Source: Haemonchus contortus (Eukaryota > Nematoda > Chromadorea > Rhabditida > Trichostrongylidae). Taken from it: a stretch of 64,000 nucleotides of DNA. The stretch spans positions 35,420,151 through 35,484,150 of the forward strand of contig LS997564.1 of NCBI GenBank assembly GCA_000469685.2, in the 5' to 3' direction. Below the pieces are notes generated by a model. That model was not told where the DNA came from, made no database searches, and saw only the letters and a program-made list of their open reading frames with translations. Position numbers and translations under genes: made by a program. Below, one piece after another: positions 13,701 through 22,500 of the stretch; the first letter of the stretch is position 1; every line of letters begins with the position of its first letter.

Positions 13701-14188
13701 ACGCGAGTGTAGACCGCATCGTTAAGAACCTTGCACCGTGGTTAGAAGGACTTGCGTCGCGCGACGTGCAAGTCGCAATCGGTATGGCCCCAATGGAGCA
13801 CCAGACCGTGGAGCAGGAAAAGAAGTGGGCCAAAGTCTACAGCATGATGAAGGCAGCAGCTGATAATGTGGGAAAAGTCGCCAACCACGTACGACTGCTT
13901 GATGATGCTAGAGCTGGAGAATGGGACCACCCACACAGGTCGCTGGGAACAGCTCCGTATGACGAGCATGGCCGAATAGGATTCTATGGCACAAAAAGAT
14001 GGTATGAAAGCATCAGAAAGTTTTGGGTAACTGAGTGGCCGCCGGCGGCAGAGAAGCCAAAGAAGGAAGTGGAAGGGCTTCCGCAGAAAAGGAAGCACGA
14101 TGACGAGGGCAGAGCACCGCAGCCCTTCAAAAGAACGATGTCTCCGAGATGGCGTGGACCACGCAGAGGGATTACAGGCCGCCGCTAA
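7784..14188 (+). CDS. Gag-pol polyprotein of the LTR retrotransposon, 2134 aa
   Basis: The start is the first in-frame ATG, in strong context (GCCATGG); the frame is open for 16 further codons upstream without an ATG. Residues below count from this Met. Gag fills about 1-460, with a zinc knuckle CSYCGKKGHVAEGC at 469. The aspartic protease active site IDTGSQ has its D at 536. Reverse transcriptase runs about 840-1060 with YIDD at 1003. RNase H starts near 1155 with YTDAS. Integrase has an HHCC zinc finger from H1373 (ending CAECRNC) and a catalytic triad D1441, D1501, E1537 with the expected 35-residue D-E spacing. A GPYRV motif follows at 1681. After about 1730 there is a further stretch of about 400 residues not usual for pol, ending in basic NLS-like motifs (QKRKHDDE, PRWRGPRRG). 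No stop or frameshift is seen, so the protein could be functional. Gag and Pol are in one frame, so any difference in their amounts must come from proteolysis or RNA processing, not frameshifting. Confidence 0.93.
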   Translation: MEEDSEMAQSLADELESANQEFTGEADVNLTVSEIAKAVEKLRSEVRKIRTVVDDALGMAFRTNSEVRETVYSAVSDQIEVTELQLNRVRTLALKGTRRLDDKSRETLEVLASLYGCDIKEIVQHSVEQSEKIENLQAELLRVKAIEGQRITERRKLLLTGQEPMESELNEQRSNAGNNTEGIQRTPLTATSEAMDYSSSGQRGKPQLLRRNSTSSEDSVVSQRSTVSTAHLINEYMRAAAMPNVKPFSNKKGEKFKDFLRQFNLKYPDTTWRDNERRDILVGLLEGEAKMHYNTLSKEIQNGSLQTLVEALKVRLKVDGPEEQARAMRKLRSLKKKSNQSVLEFCLELEVLSVKAHPKADETALAFIRAEILQEQLSQWPEAIQLLEILETEQGNKVYEKMKETALRIERLRDSVKWEKPHPRQWQPKPKEGYQIVKDGGRSIATEKKNPKKLGEQAPHKSNKEIPNCSYCGKKGHVAEGCWHKKKDRQAVSFSATLDSWSCNLIGTNRNQCGELGKKHLVTLTCLGTKVTGMIDTGSQLTIVPLRILKEAKDRGEDMDVLCRELPNPEIDAYDASGNKMKFLGCVEFNLGIEGGKEHPVKVFVKNMRDNVILLGTNVLEILGIHIRIDKDTRTEEAMCNTRKEKQDECPGTTIVEGDHSRGQPEEEFQQEDSREEQTRQQTSLVTAGSLVNEATVVKRVYVSPGGCVPIQISSKGCQKVATLCSIDAHIPTGVCALSKEGTTEIPVLNHTAQPIIFREGQKVGTWEEAHSIHSALRDMESDMLEVSKGVEPDRINTLMKQLVGNREPDCFAERLTKVITTFQDVFALSDKELTQTDLIEHGIDTGDTKAIKQRTRPVPQGVRPELKNILDDLEERKIIRKSTSDWASPIVLVQKKDKTLRLCVDYRALNKHTKRDSYPLPITDTLLQSLGGKKFFSTLDMASGYWQIKLTEDAQNKSAFTTPEGLYEFLVLPFGLCTSPAVFQRLMDRVLGDLKGEEVFVYIDDILVATDSEERHLQMLTKVFEAFREAKLKFKPQKCRLMEQQVSFLGHIINEKGVNMDPDKVAKILNYPKPSNLAELRTFLGLCRYCRKFILRFSSIAKPLFDLTSTKAPFVWSGEQEHSFENLKKVIASAPVLGQPNIEKAKTGEKPYIIYTDASTIGVGAVLCQEGADNLLHPLYFTSKRLSKTEQRYHITDIEALAIIYAVKKFHFFVFGMKTIIRTDHQPLTTLFKRNNVSPRVIRWALELQAYDLEIQYVKGSANKVADALSRGVTNDPTPEEDGNGNIRVVNSVECETEWLRELKNDSYYNGVIEKLREGKIEDEVLLPRQAKKLKVCDFCIHEGNLHLILEDGSLAKVVPRSKRLEVFNEVHSGPVSGHFNARKISKFLKKRVFWEGLQQDVAKWCAECRNCFLTDDRKNKPPPLKPFEVSKPFEVIGVDVLEVGPSSDGMRYLVVVIDHFSKWLGAYPVPCKSAEQIAKVLFKRWIAEGGRWPKRIHSDRGKEFENSVMEALCKASGITQSFTKGYNPRENGVTERANKTILRMLKKRGGITSEWDEVIPHVVYAYNISPHEATNESPFFILHGFDPVFPSNVIPSDELSPYRIDADDYKTSLMSGIKTIQEIVKENNELYRKRMKECYDKIKKTDESRAPKVGERVFMRMPAEKGKTKHPKLTIDWAGPYRVIEVSSNSAVITKINANEEPIQVQFDLLRIVPSYISDTPVETVSKRRKAKIDVKSIQAIESSHCRSGRKQLILSEDTSHPLHLKFVCDENQLVKPPGNYNGYLIGFKCPLAKEENARKLSSVLLNISVTMKDVTFDSIGRLAQLVTIWMKDDWSEDFKLLMMAKPNTRMEISGEALGLALLYFRKKCLHVQLSLENMQPEDVYHEALQDEDGIIRVSGIYQAALKWANGQEWKGPIHRKKRQQYLLTPRCLSKIHMLLDDAVTGVTYSMDELPQIELNSDVLLIVGAEDASVDRIVKNLAPWLEGLASRDVQVAIGMAPMEHQTVEQEKKWAKVYSMMKAAADNVGKVANHVRLLDDARAGEWDHPHRSLGTAPYDEHGRIGFYGTKRWYESIRKFWVTEWPPAAEKPKKEVEGLPQKRKHDDEGRAPQPFKRTMSPRWRGPRRGITGRR

Positions 14189-14300
14189 AAAAGAAAGAGA
14201 AAAAAAAATTAAATGTACATATAAAAAATCACTAAAGAAATTTTAGCTCAGACCTAGACGAGTGGGACGAGTGGGGACCACTCTTGAGGGCCCCCGGGGA
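14189..14300 (+). other. 3' untranslated segment of the retrotransposon with purine tracts
   Basis: A purine run (AAAGAAAGAGAAAAAAAAA type) lies at 14187-14208, about 90 bp before the right LTR. The bases directly before the LTR (GGGCCCCCGGGGA, ending 14300) are not a clean polypurine tract. The plus-strand primer site is therefore uncertain. Confidence 0.4.
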
Positions 14301-14781
14301 TGTAAGGAAAAGCGCGAAGTCGAGATAGAGAAAGAGAGTAAAATTACGAAATATCCGTGCGGGGGAAGAGCTGCCTATAAAAGGGCATGGATCTCATCCG
14401 GTGATTCATTCTCGCCTGGAGTCAATCTCGGATTACCCTAGAAGGGGGATATCTGTCGGACACGCGCGTTAGCCTCATCCCCAAGAAGAAGGGGAGAAAC
14501 TTTGGATAAATTGGTGCCCTCAGAAGTAGGGCCAGCACTCTTCCCTCTCGTTAGGATTCATTTAGTGCCATTGTATTTAACTTTGTTATCGTACACTAAT
14601 TGTATCTTAACCTTTGTATTTACGCTATTGCACTGTATATCCATTGTATTATCTACTATCACTTTAATCACTGTGAAGATCTCAGCCTTAGCTGTATTGT
14701 GTGCCTTAAGGATAAAGCTGTTATTTTACCGCTCTGTTCGAGTCAAGCAAGGTAATCAGCAAATTACCGCCAAACCTTACA
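14301..14781 (+). repeat. 3' LTR
   Basis: 481 bp, same ends and same sequence by eye as 7085-7565, including the TATA box at 14376. Confidence 0.95.
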
Positions 14782-14890
14782 ATATTACATACCTATATAA
14801 CATTAAACTTTCTATTACTCAGATTCATTTTTACTCAATTTGTTTTCTTTTGCGTTGGCTCCTTTCAATGTAACCTAAGATAGCGTGCCA

Positions 14891-15115
14891 ATGATAAAAA
14901 TTGTTAAACAGCCGGCAGCAGTAACATCTGATGATGATTATAGTTCGAGAGCGGATATAGCTACAAAAACTACTCTTCCTTCCCTGTTGAAGTTAAATTC
15001 TACAGCGGAAGAAGATATTGAACTCTCAACATCAACATACGATCAACACTTTCTCTCAATACCCAGAATCTCATTGGACCATCAATTGGGATTCACGACT
15101 TCTATTCATGAATAG
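14891..15115 (+). CDS. Unassigned small ORF, 74 aa
   Basis: ATG at 14891 (MIKIVKQ...) to TAG. The product is acidic and Ser/Thr-rich, with an ending around SLDHQLGFTTSIHE. There is no recognisable domain, no upstream exon found, and it abuts the retrotransposon target site. It may be a real terminal exon or chance; kept only because composition is protein-like. Confidence 0.15.
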   Translation: MIKIVKQPAAVTSDDDYSSRADIATKTTLPSLLKLNSTAEEDIELSTSTYDQHFLSIPRISLDHQLGFTTSIHE

Positions 15116-15198
15116 GAAACCACGACAGGGAAAAATAAGAGTTCAAGGAATAGTCCAGAAAAAAGGGGAAGAAAAGTGACAGGACTGAAAGGAAAAAA

Positions 15199-15729
15199 CT
15201 AACCTAGACATGGAGTTTCAGTTTTATGAGGACTTGGAGTGACAGCAGTAGCGGTATGCAGCTGTGACAAACGCCAGCGATATTGCCAACCTGAAAAAGA
15301 TGCTTTGTCGTCCTTCTCATGCCCTTGTCTTCTATGACTACTACTATATGTAATCATATGATAGAGGACAATTGCAAATCTACTTCTAAAACAACTTTCA
15401 TCACTTACTCTCTTTCTTTTGTACACGCAAATGTAAAAAAAAAGTAAAAAAAAAAAATTAGAAAATTTCGGAATTCAATTCCAACGCTTAATCAGCGTTT
15501 ATTTCAAACTTCACGCTCGTAATATGCTTTGGACTGCGAAAAAATGATGGAATAAACAAATAAAAGAAAAAGTATAAGTATAAGAGAAGGGGAAACAGAT
15601 ACTACCAACAAGTCGCTCTGAAGCCGTCTCCATGGATCTTAAGCAGCGACGTTGTTCTTTGAATTGGGGTTGTGGAATGCGTCCCAGCACATGTCGAGTC
15701 ATCGCAAAGATTTTATTAAGTTGTGCCAT
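15199..15729 (-). CDS. Possible small two-exon gene, 71 aa, function unknown
   Basis: Exon 1 is 15729-15606, with ATG 7 bases... after a TTTCAG acceptor that could be a spliced-leader or intron acceptor; it begins MAQLNKIFAM and ends in SERLVG. Exon 2 is 15290-15199, with acceptor TTTTTCAG; it begins WQYRWRLSQL and ends TPCLG then TAG. The phase-1 junction matches on both sides. The product is basic, lacks a clear signal peptide or membrane segment, and is not one I recognise. It could be the 5' part of a longer gene if the GTTAGT at the end of exon 2 is a donor. The retrotransposon lies about 400 bp downstream. Confidence 0.4.
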
Positions 15730-18700
15730 TACGCTGAAATATGTACACATTATTAATCAAATCCTTTATTGCTAGTAACAAAGCGTTCATAGTATGCGTT
15801 ACAAGGAAAAGAATCTCGTTACAAGGAAGTTTACACGAGTATAAATCACAAGTGTTCAAGGAATCGTTTGATAAGACCGTCACCATTCCGTTTCGTAATT
15901 CAATAAGGTGCAGCTTACGTACATCGCCTTCCTAAACTATTGCTACAGAAATTTAGAGCACCGAATAAAATGCAAATATCAATGAAAACTTTCTGAGATT
16001 GAGGCTACTCTTCTTATGAATTTTAGTTTTTATTTTATGAGAAAAGGAAATAAATAACATTTGCAACAAAAGACCGCGGCACATAGCTGGCGCCGTTCTG
16101 TTGTACTTATGACCAAAATGAATAACCATCATGCGCTACAGTAGCATATTCTGGCACAATCAGCTGAAGCAAAAACGTAACAAGGACGACAACTAAAAAA
16201 ACTATCTTCCAAGTACGGCTTTCTATGAACCTCGGCCTGATTGTATTACTGTGTTTATTGTTTTCTTGAACTTGAACTTGAATAAAGCTCAATTACAAAC
16301 CTCGTGAAGAGTAAAAGAAAACAATAAACAGAGTAATAAAAAATTGAAATCCAATATAATGCTGTTGAATTACAAAAATGTTCAAGAACTGTATCCAAAA
16401 AAAATCAACTAAACTATTTCTTAATCCTTTCGCTAGGAACGTTTCCAATCAGGTTGAAAATAAAAAAAGGAACCAAGGGATAACTTTGTGAACTTCAAGT
16501 CAATCATCCTATTAAGTGTAAGAAAGTGTGAGAGAAGTGAAAAAAAAACGTTTAGCTGTAAGAAACCGTAGTCAACACCGACACCTTTCTCCAATGCTTA
16601 CACCGGGGACTTTGAAATTTTTATTGCACATATGGAGTAAAGAAGCTCTGATGCAATGAGCGAAAATGGAAAGAGAGAGAACCGCGACAAGAAAAAGTAT
16701 TTTGGAAACGGAAACGTTTGCCTTGAATATTGTTTCAAAAAAGCGTCGAAACAGTACAGAGCTTAGTTCGTAGCCAATTTCCTAATGTAAAAGCTAGCGG
16801 TAAGATAATTTACGAAATAATTTTGAGTGATACAGAGGATGTTTGGTGGCCATGAAACGATTGATCAGCGATATTCCCTACTCCTACCGAAACGAAACAA
16901 CCTTGGGAATTTGCATTCAATTTGAATTTTTTTATTGGGTATAATTACGAGTTTCAAACTATTCAGAATGCTGTCAATCACTTTAATCTTTACCGCGATG
17001 GGTTTTGTTCTATAATTCTTCTTCATAAAACTACTACGCGTACTTAAATTCCAACTAGATGAACTACAAGCCGCATTCTTCGCACTAGGTTGGCACGTAA
17101 GAAGTTGTGCATGTTTTAGAGAAATAAATTACTTTTTTTTATAAAAACGAAATATTTGCTCTGTTATATATACCATGAAATATCTGAGTACCTAGCCTAT
17201 GGAATAAATCACTCCGGGAAACATGTGGTTATCGTTAAACATAAATATTCGAAGTACTTAAAGTGGGCAAATACTTATAGTTAGCTCCAAATTTGATAGT
17301 AGCTGCTTAGTGGTCCACTGCTTACCCTGAAAGTTATCTACAATCTGCCGTGAAAACACAGTCAAATACTTGAAGATAGGTTTTCCCTAACATTGGGAAA
17401 CTGATTGACTGAAATCCAACTACTATTTGCATGTACATTACCAACTGTATCACGTACAACAAGTATTCAAAATTTTATCGAAAACTTCATGAATAGAGCC
17501 TAAAACCATTTTTACGAACAGATATACTCCAGCTTCACCGTACCAGTTTAAAGAGATGACTACAAATACAGAGGTGGCACAAGCAAGATTTACACAATAA
17601 CAAACGAAAAAGGAAGTGACACCCTACTGTCACTTTCAGCTTTTTTTTGATGAACATACGGTAGACCGTCAAATCCGGAATGCGTGGATTTACGTACGAA
17701 TGTTGCCTTGTCTTGCTGCTTAGGTATTCACGTACTCGCATTATCGTTCACTATTGCCATTTCACGAGACAAACGTCTGAGAAAAGTCTATGATGGTCTG
17801 TCAAGCTTTATTTACAATAAAAGAGCATGTATAAAAAGTAACCGACGGACTATTAGACAAATAGGCGTAGAGTTCGGCACACTATGTTCACTCGCCCACA
17901 CATACACACGAGCATGTATGTACAGCAATCGTGATTTCGGTTTTATTATTTTCACTGCGGTGTATGTTACTTCTAAACTCGATTTTTACAGTTTCACAGG
18001 TTATGAAAACAGCTTCGTCTGATCTCGCTAGTGTGGCTGGTATTGTACCATTTCGGTGAGGTGGATCAAATTTTGCAGCGAAATGGGGGTAATACGGTGT
18101 TCAATGCAACGTAAAAACATGGAAACTGAACAATATTCGGTCACTAAAAACAACTATAGACGATTTCTAGGGAGAGGTTTGCTAGATGGTGGGTTAGAAG
18201 ATATTTTCGTCGCAAAAATAGACGAATTTAAATTTATAGGTTAAATAAGGGCACCAGAGAAATGGCCGAAAGTCTCCAAACGCCTGTGTCTGGCAGCCAT
18301 ACTTCAGCGCCTGTAGCCAGGGCTTCTCTGCTGTCAATCGATAACTACGCTTACCATTTGTTCTTCGACATTCGTTAACTATGAACCCAGTCCACTCAAC
18401 AGGCGTAGACGAGATCTATTTGATTCAATCAAAATTTGGGTGCAGGTAAAGGGGAACACAAGTGAAAGAGATTCACCGCAAGGTCAATAAGTGAGGAACA
18501 AATGCAGAATCGGATGTAGATTTAATTTAAAAAGGATGGATAGCCCGTTTTAAATGAACACTACCCATGAATTGAGTGAGCCCTACACAAGGGTTTCAGC
18601 TACCTGAGCGATTAATTTAACATCAACGAGATCAATAATCCTGCAAGTTTATGTCTCCAGTGATCAGCTATCGGCAGATGCTTTCCTTCCAGGCAACCGC

Positions 18701-19515
18701 TGACTACTCCTGGGCGAATCAACACCGTTTCCTGCCAACTAAAAGGATGTTCGTCAATTGAATTAAAATGAATACAGAGAACGAAACAAATTTTGTTCAA
18801 ACTGGAGCACGTCCAGGTCCCAGGTCGTCTTGCCCCAGGTCGTCTCAAGAAACTACAGACCATAAGCGCCCTCGATAAGCGCCCTCGACATTCAGGCACA
18901 CGGATGGAAGTAACTTTGGGTACAGCTGGGTGAGCCGGACAACGTGAACAGAAATATCACTCGGGACATTGTGCAAAGCAAGACAACTAGCTAAGAACGG
19001 CCGCGCGCTACGAGCAAATTGGAACTTCTGCTATATGTCCAGAAAGCTGAGGGTGTGTGCACCCGGACGGCTCTATACTCGAAAATCTAGCCGACTTCAA
19101 TACTTCTAGCATATCCCTACAACTCTGCTCGTAGGAACGATAATGGTAAGAGATAACAGCTTCAAGCGACAGATTCTCGTCGACCTCTTACTGCTCCCCC
19201 CCCCCCCCCCCCCCACTCCTCCAAGCTCTTTCCCCGTCTCCGCCACAGCAGCGCCGACCTTTTCCCAACGGTTCAATTGGCCATCGTAAATTATGAAGGT
19301 GCTTTCCTCGCATGCATAGGGATAGACGAATCCATGCTTTTGCTTATGTATGGAATAGACAAGTTGATTTTCTACTTGATCGCTCAAATAACTCCACAAC
19401 CAAGCGCAAAGCTGTGCCAATACATACACTCCCCTAGGCAACAGAATAATTCGACGTCGCCATAGTGACACGAAATAGGGACCCAATATTATGCTACTTT
19501 CAGGACGCCTTCTCG
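15730..19515. other. Intergenic stretch, mostly unrecognised
   Basis: AT-rich DNA without a supported gene. It holds a copy of a dispersed repeat near 16212-16310 (CTTTCTATGAACCTCGG core, then AATAAAGCTC and AACCTCGTGAAGAGT) that recurs near 49010-49550 and 52778-53190. A pure C19 run occurs at 19196-19214. Confidence 0.4.
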
Positions 19516-22500
19516 CTACAGTATCCTAAATATTTCGCTAATCGTCGACTTCAAAAAAAAACTCACAAGATTGTCGCCTAACAGCATGTCGTGTTCTTTT
19601 GGAACAGAATCGTCAGCGATGGCGACATTATCGAGATCGACACCTTTAGTCTCTATCTGAAAAACTGGATTCTTTACAATGACTAGAATTATAGCGAAAG
19701 TAAAAATAGCAAAGAAGCCAGATGAATTCTTACCAAAAAACGATTTGAGATGATAAAATTAAGTGATCCCATCACGAAAATACTGAAATACACGGAAGGC
19801 GGCCAAAAGTTGTTCATATGGGTGAGCTGGAAAATCAGGAAATCAAAAAAAAGACCGTGCTCGAAAAAGAACCACTGTATCTTGACATATTTTTCCCATC
19901 ATTTATTTATCGCCCTCGTGGCTATACTATGGATGAAGAGGCACGAAAAAAACGCGCGACACCGCGCAACATCGAACGAAAGAAATCGCGGATGGCTTAC
20001 AAATCATGAAAGGTGCAGAGCAAGGAGAGCAGTGATAACGGTGTATTGCGCATCGAGTTCTTCTTGAAAAACCTCCGAAAGTCCCTTTCTTATTGATTGT
20101 TTTCATGTTTGAAGATGAAGATACGGGCAAGGATCGCGTACTGCCGCGCGACGAAAATCGCGCACTGCCGCGCGACGTGTAGGGTTCTTTGGCGACATGA
20201 TGAGCGGCAAATAGCACGCGAGGGCATGGTAATAGCATGAGATAACATCATTTTCTCCGATAAAATATCAAAACGGGACCATTTTCTTCACTGATACCCT
20301 CGATGACAGTTTGCGGAAAAAATCCCGCCCATGAGAAAAAACCCCGCCCATGAGAAAAAACCCCGCCCATGAGACGTGCACGGACGATGTTGGACGAGGA
20401 AATAGATTAGCTCATTGTAGGGCAAAGAACACGGTGAGCACGGTATTTTGCGTACGATTTTTTCGACACACATCGTTTAAGCCGTAATCATTGATGAATT
20501 TATCGTAAGTAGAAAAGTTTACTTACAACAGGCGCTAGAATAGCTCCGATTCTCGCCATAAGTGAGCAGCTCCCCGTACCACTTGCTCGGCAAGACGTTT
20601 CCAAGGATTCGACAGTGCATAAAAAGCATGCATCCCATGTATATTCGTTAAATACTGTACCCAATAGATTGACCACCAGCACACCCCATCCCTGAAAAAT
20701 GGGTTCACGTTTAGCAAAAAGAAAACCTTTGAAAGTTACTCGAAATAGGTAACTAACAGCTTACCGTATACTGCCGCATTGTAAGTATGCTTAGAGTGAG
20801 GAAGCACAAGCATACCACCAGCTGAGCACCCTGATGAAGTTGGCGACGACTGAACGAAGGGAACCATGTGTCCACTCCAAGAAGAATCTAAGAACGGAAG
20901 GATCTAGGAGATAAACAGAGCGCTTAGGGACAGAATTGTTTGCTAGGTTCGGCATTGAAGAACTTGTTTATTTACTTGTTTATCTAGTGATGAGAGAGAG
21001 AACGATGCCCACAAGTCCACCTAGTTGAAAGTTTTCTATGGAATTCAGACTCAAATTTTGAGTATAAACGCAGTCGAGCTAGTTAATCTCAATCATCAAT
21101 CAATCAATCAATGAATCAATCAATCAGTCGATCGGATTTTGTAAACATGTCCAAGACGATAGTTTTGCCCCATACCGCTCCTGGATAGGTAACCCACCCC
21201 CTCCTGAGCTGTCAAACAAGGGTCACTTTCGGTACCTTGGGACATCAAGTTCCGACCTTTCAATTTCCCACAGTTCTTAGGAAAAGCATCGGCTATAAGG
21301 GAAATTTTCAATCCGACCTTATGGTTTCTGCCACTATATTTTACTTTTTATATTTTTTACTGCTGGGTTTGAATACAAGTAAATAACTCACCAGTTTTGA
21401 GATCATTATGAGCACACCGAAGAGGATCTGATTGACGAACAAATTACCGTAGATGTTATTCGAATTGAGATCACTACCGTATGAACAGAAAGCAGCGACA
21501 AACCACATTAGCCATAAAACGATAAGACGACGAAAAAGGCCTCGAGTTTGCCACATCTCCCAAAGAGTCTATAAATCAAGAAATACTAAAATATTAGGTT
21601 GAGTCATAATCCTCGGACAAATTGGCAACGATAATATTTATCTTACAATTTTTAAGCGACAATAGCGAATCATTTGAAATATGCCCCATTGGCATCGATG
21701 GTCTTCTGCCAATGCTTGGACAAATCGTAATTGCTCTTCTTTAGAATGCTGGGAGCTGGCCCTTGAAGAACTGCACCAGTGCCATTTTGACGTCGCCGCG
21801 GGTTTGAAAGTCCTGACCATTCAAATGACGTTGAAGATGGAGAAAAAGGTGGTAGACCGAATGATCCAAGTCTGAGGAACACTGTTGGTGTGGTAAACTT
21901 GTCCTGCCGAAATTCGTCAGTCCAGTTTTGGTCATTCTTGCAATGTGAGGGCGAGCGTTGTCGTGCTGAAAGTAAACTTTGGGCTGCTGTGGACGTGTAG
22001 CTTCGGGACTCGCCTTCATATTCCTCAGTTGCGTAATGTAGACGTGTGCGGTCACTGTGCATCCTTCGTCTAGCAGCTCCCATTATTCGACACGGAGAGC
22101 GCTCCACCAGAATCAGAGCATAACCTCCTTGGCGTGTACGTTGGGTTTGGGGGAGTCCTCTGCATGCGCACCTTTGACAATCCATTAAGCACGCCGGTGA
22201 ACGTTAGAGTAGAGGATCGACTTCGCACCGCTGGTGACTAGGTACTCGAGCCACGTGTGGTGCCCTTGAGCGTGAGGAGAGAAAGTGCCACGTCGTCGCG
22301 GCGGTCTATGTCATACTGCTTTAAAGCATGAAGCATCTATGGACCGAGCTTTCGCACCTTGTCGATTGACTTCAATTCACGAAGAACTGTGGACTGACTC
22401 CCCAAGGGTGGCTGCCAGTTCACGAGTAGTTTGATACGGATCGGCTCCCACCTGGCTCCGCAGCACTTTCAAATCCAACTTCAGTGAGTGTCCCGGACGG

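Larger units (their letters stand above)
7085..14781 (+). mobile_element. Full-length Ty3/gypsy-type LTR retrotransposon
   Basis: The element is 7697 bp. It is bounded by two 481-bp LTRs beginning TGTAAGG and ending CCTTACA, a short inverted repeat. It is flanked by the 4-bp direct repeat ATAT at 7081-7084 and 14782-14785. Between the LTRs lie a candidate primer-binding site, one gag-pol ORF without interruption, and a short purine-containing 3' segment. I found no difference between the LTRs on reading, which implies a very recent insertion. The domain order protease, reverse transcriptase, RNase H, integrase and a GPY-type module place it in Ty3/gypsy. A single fused gag-pol ORF recalls the nematode Cer1 layout. 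There is no env-like ORF. Confidence 0.95.

Noticed and set aside
15116..15198. A further exon of the small gene after a 19-nt gap at 15203
   Set aside because: An intron of 19 nt is too short; the in-frame TAG at 15199 is the more likely end.
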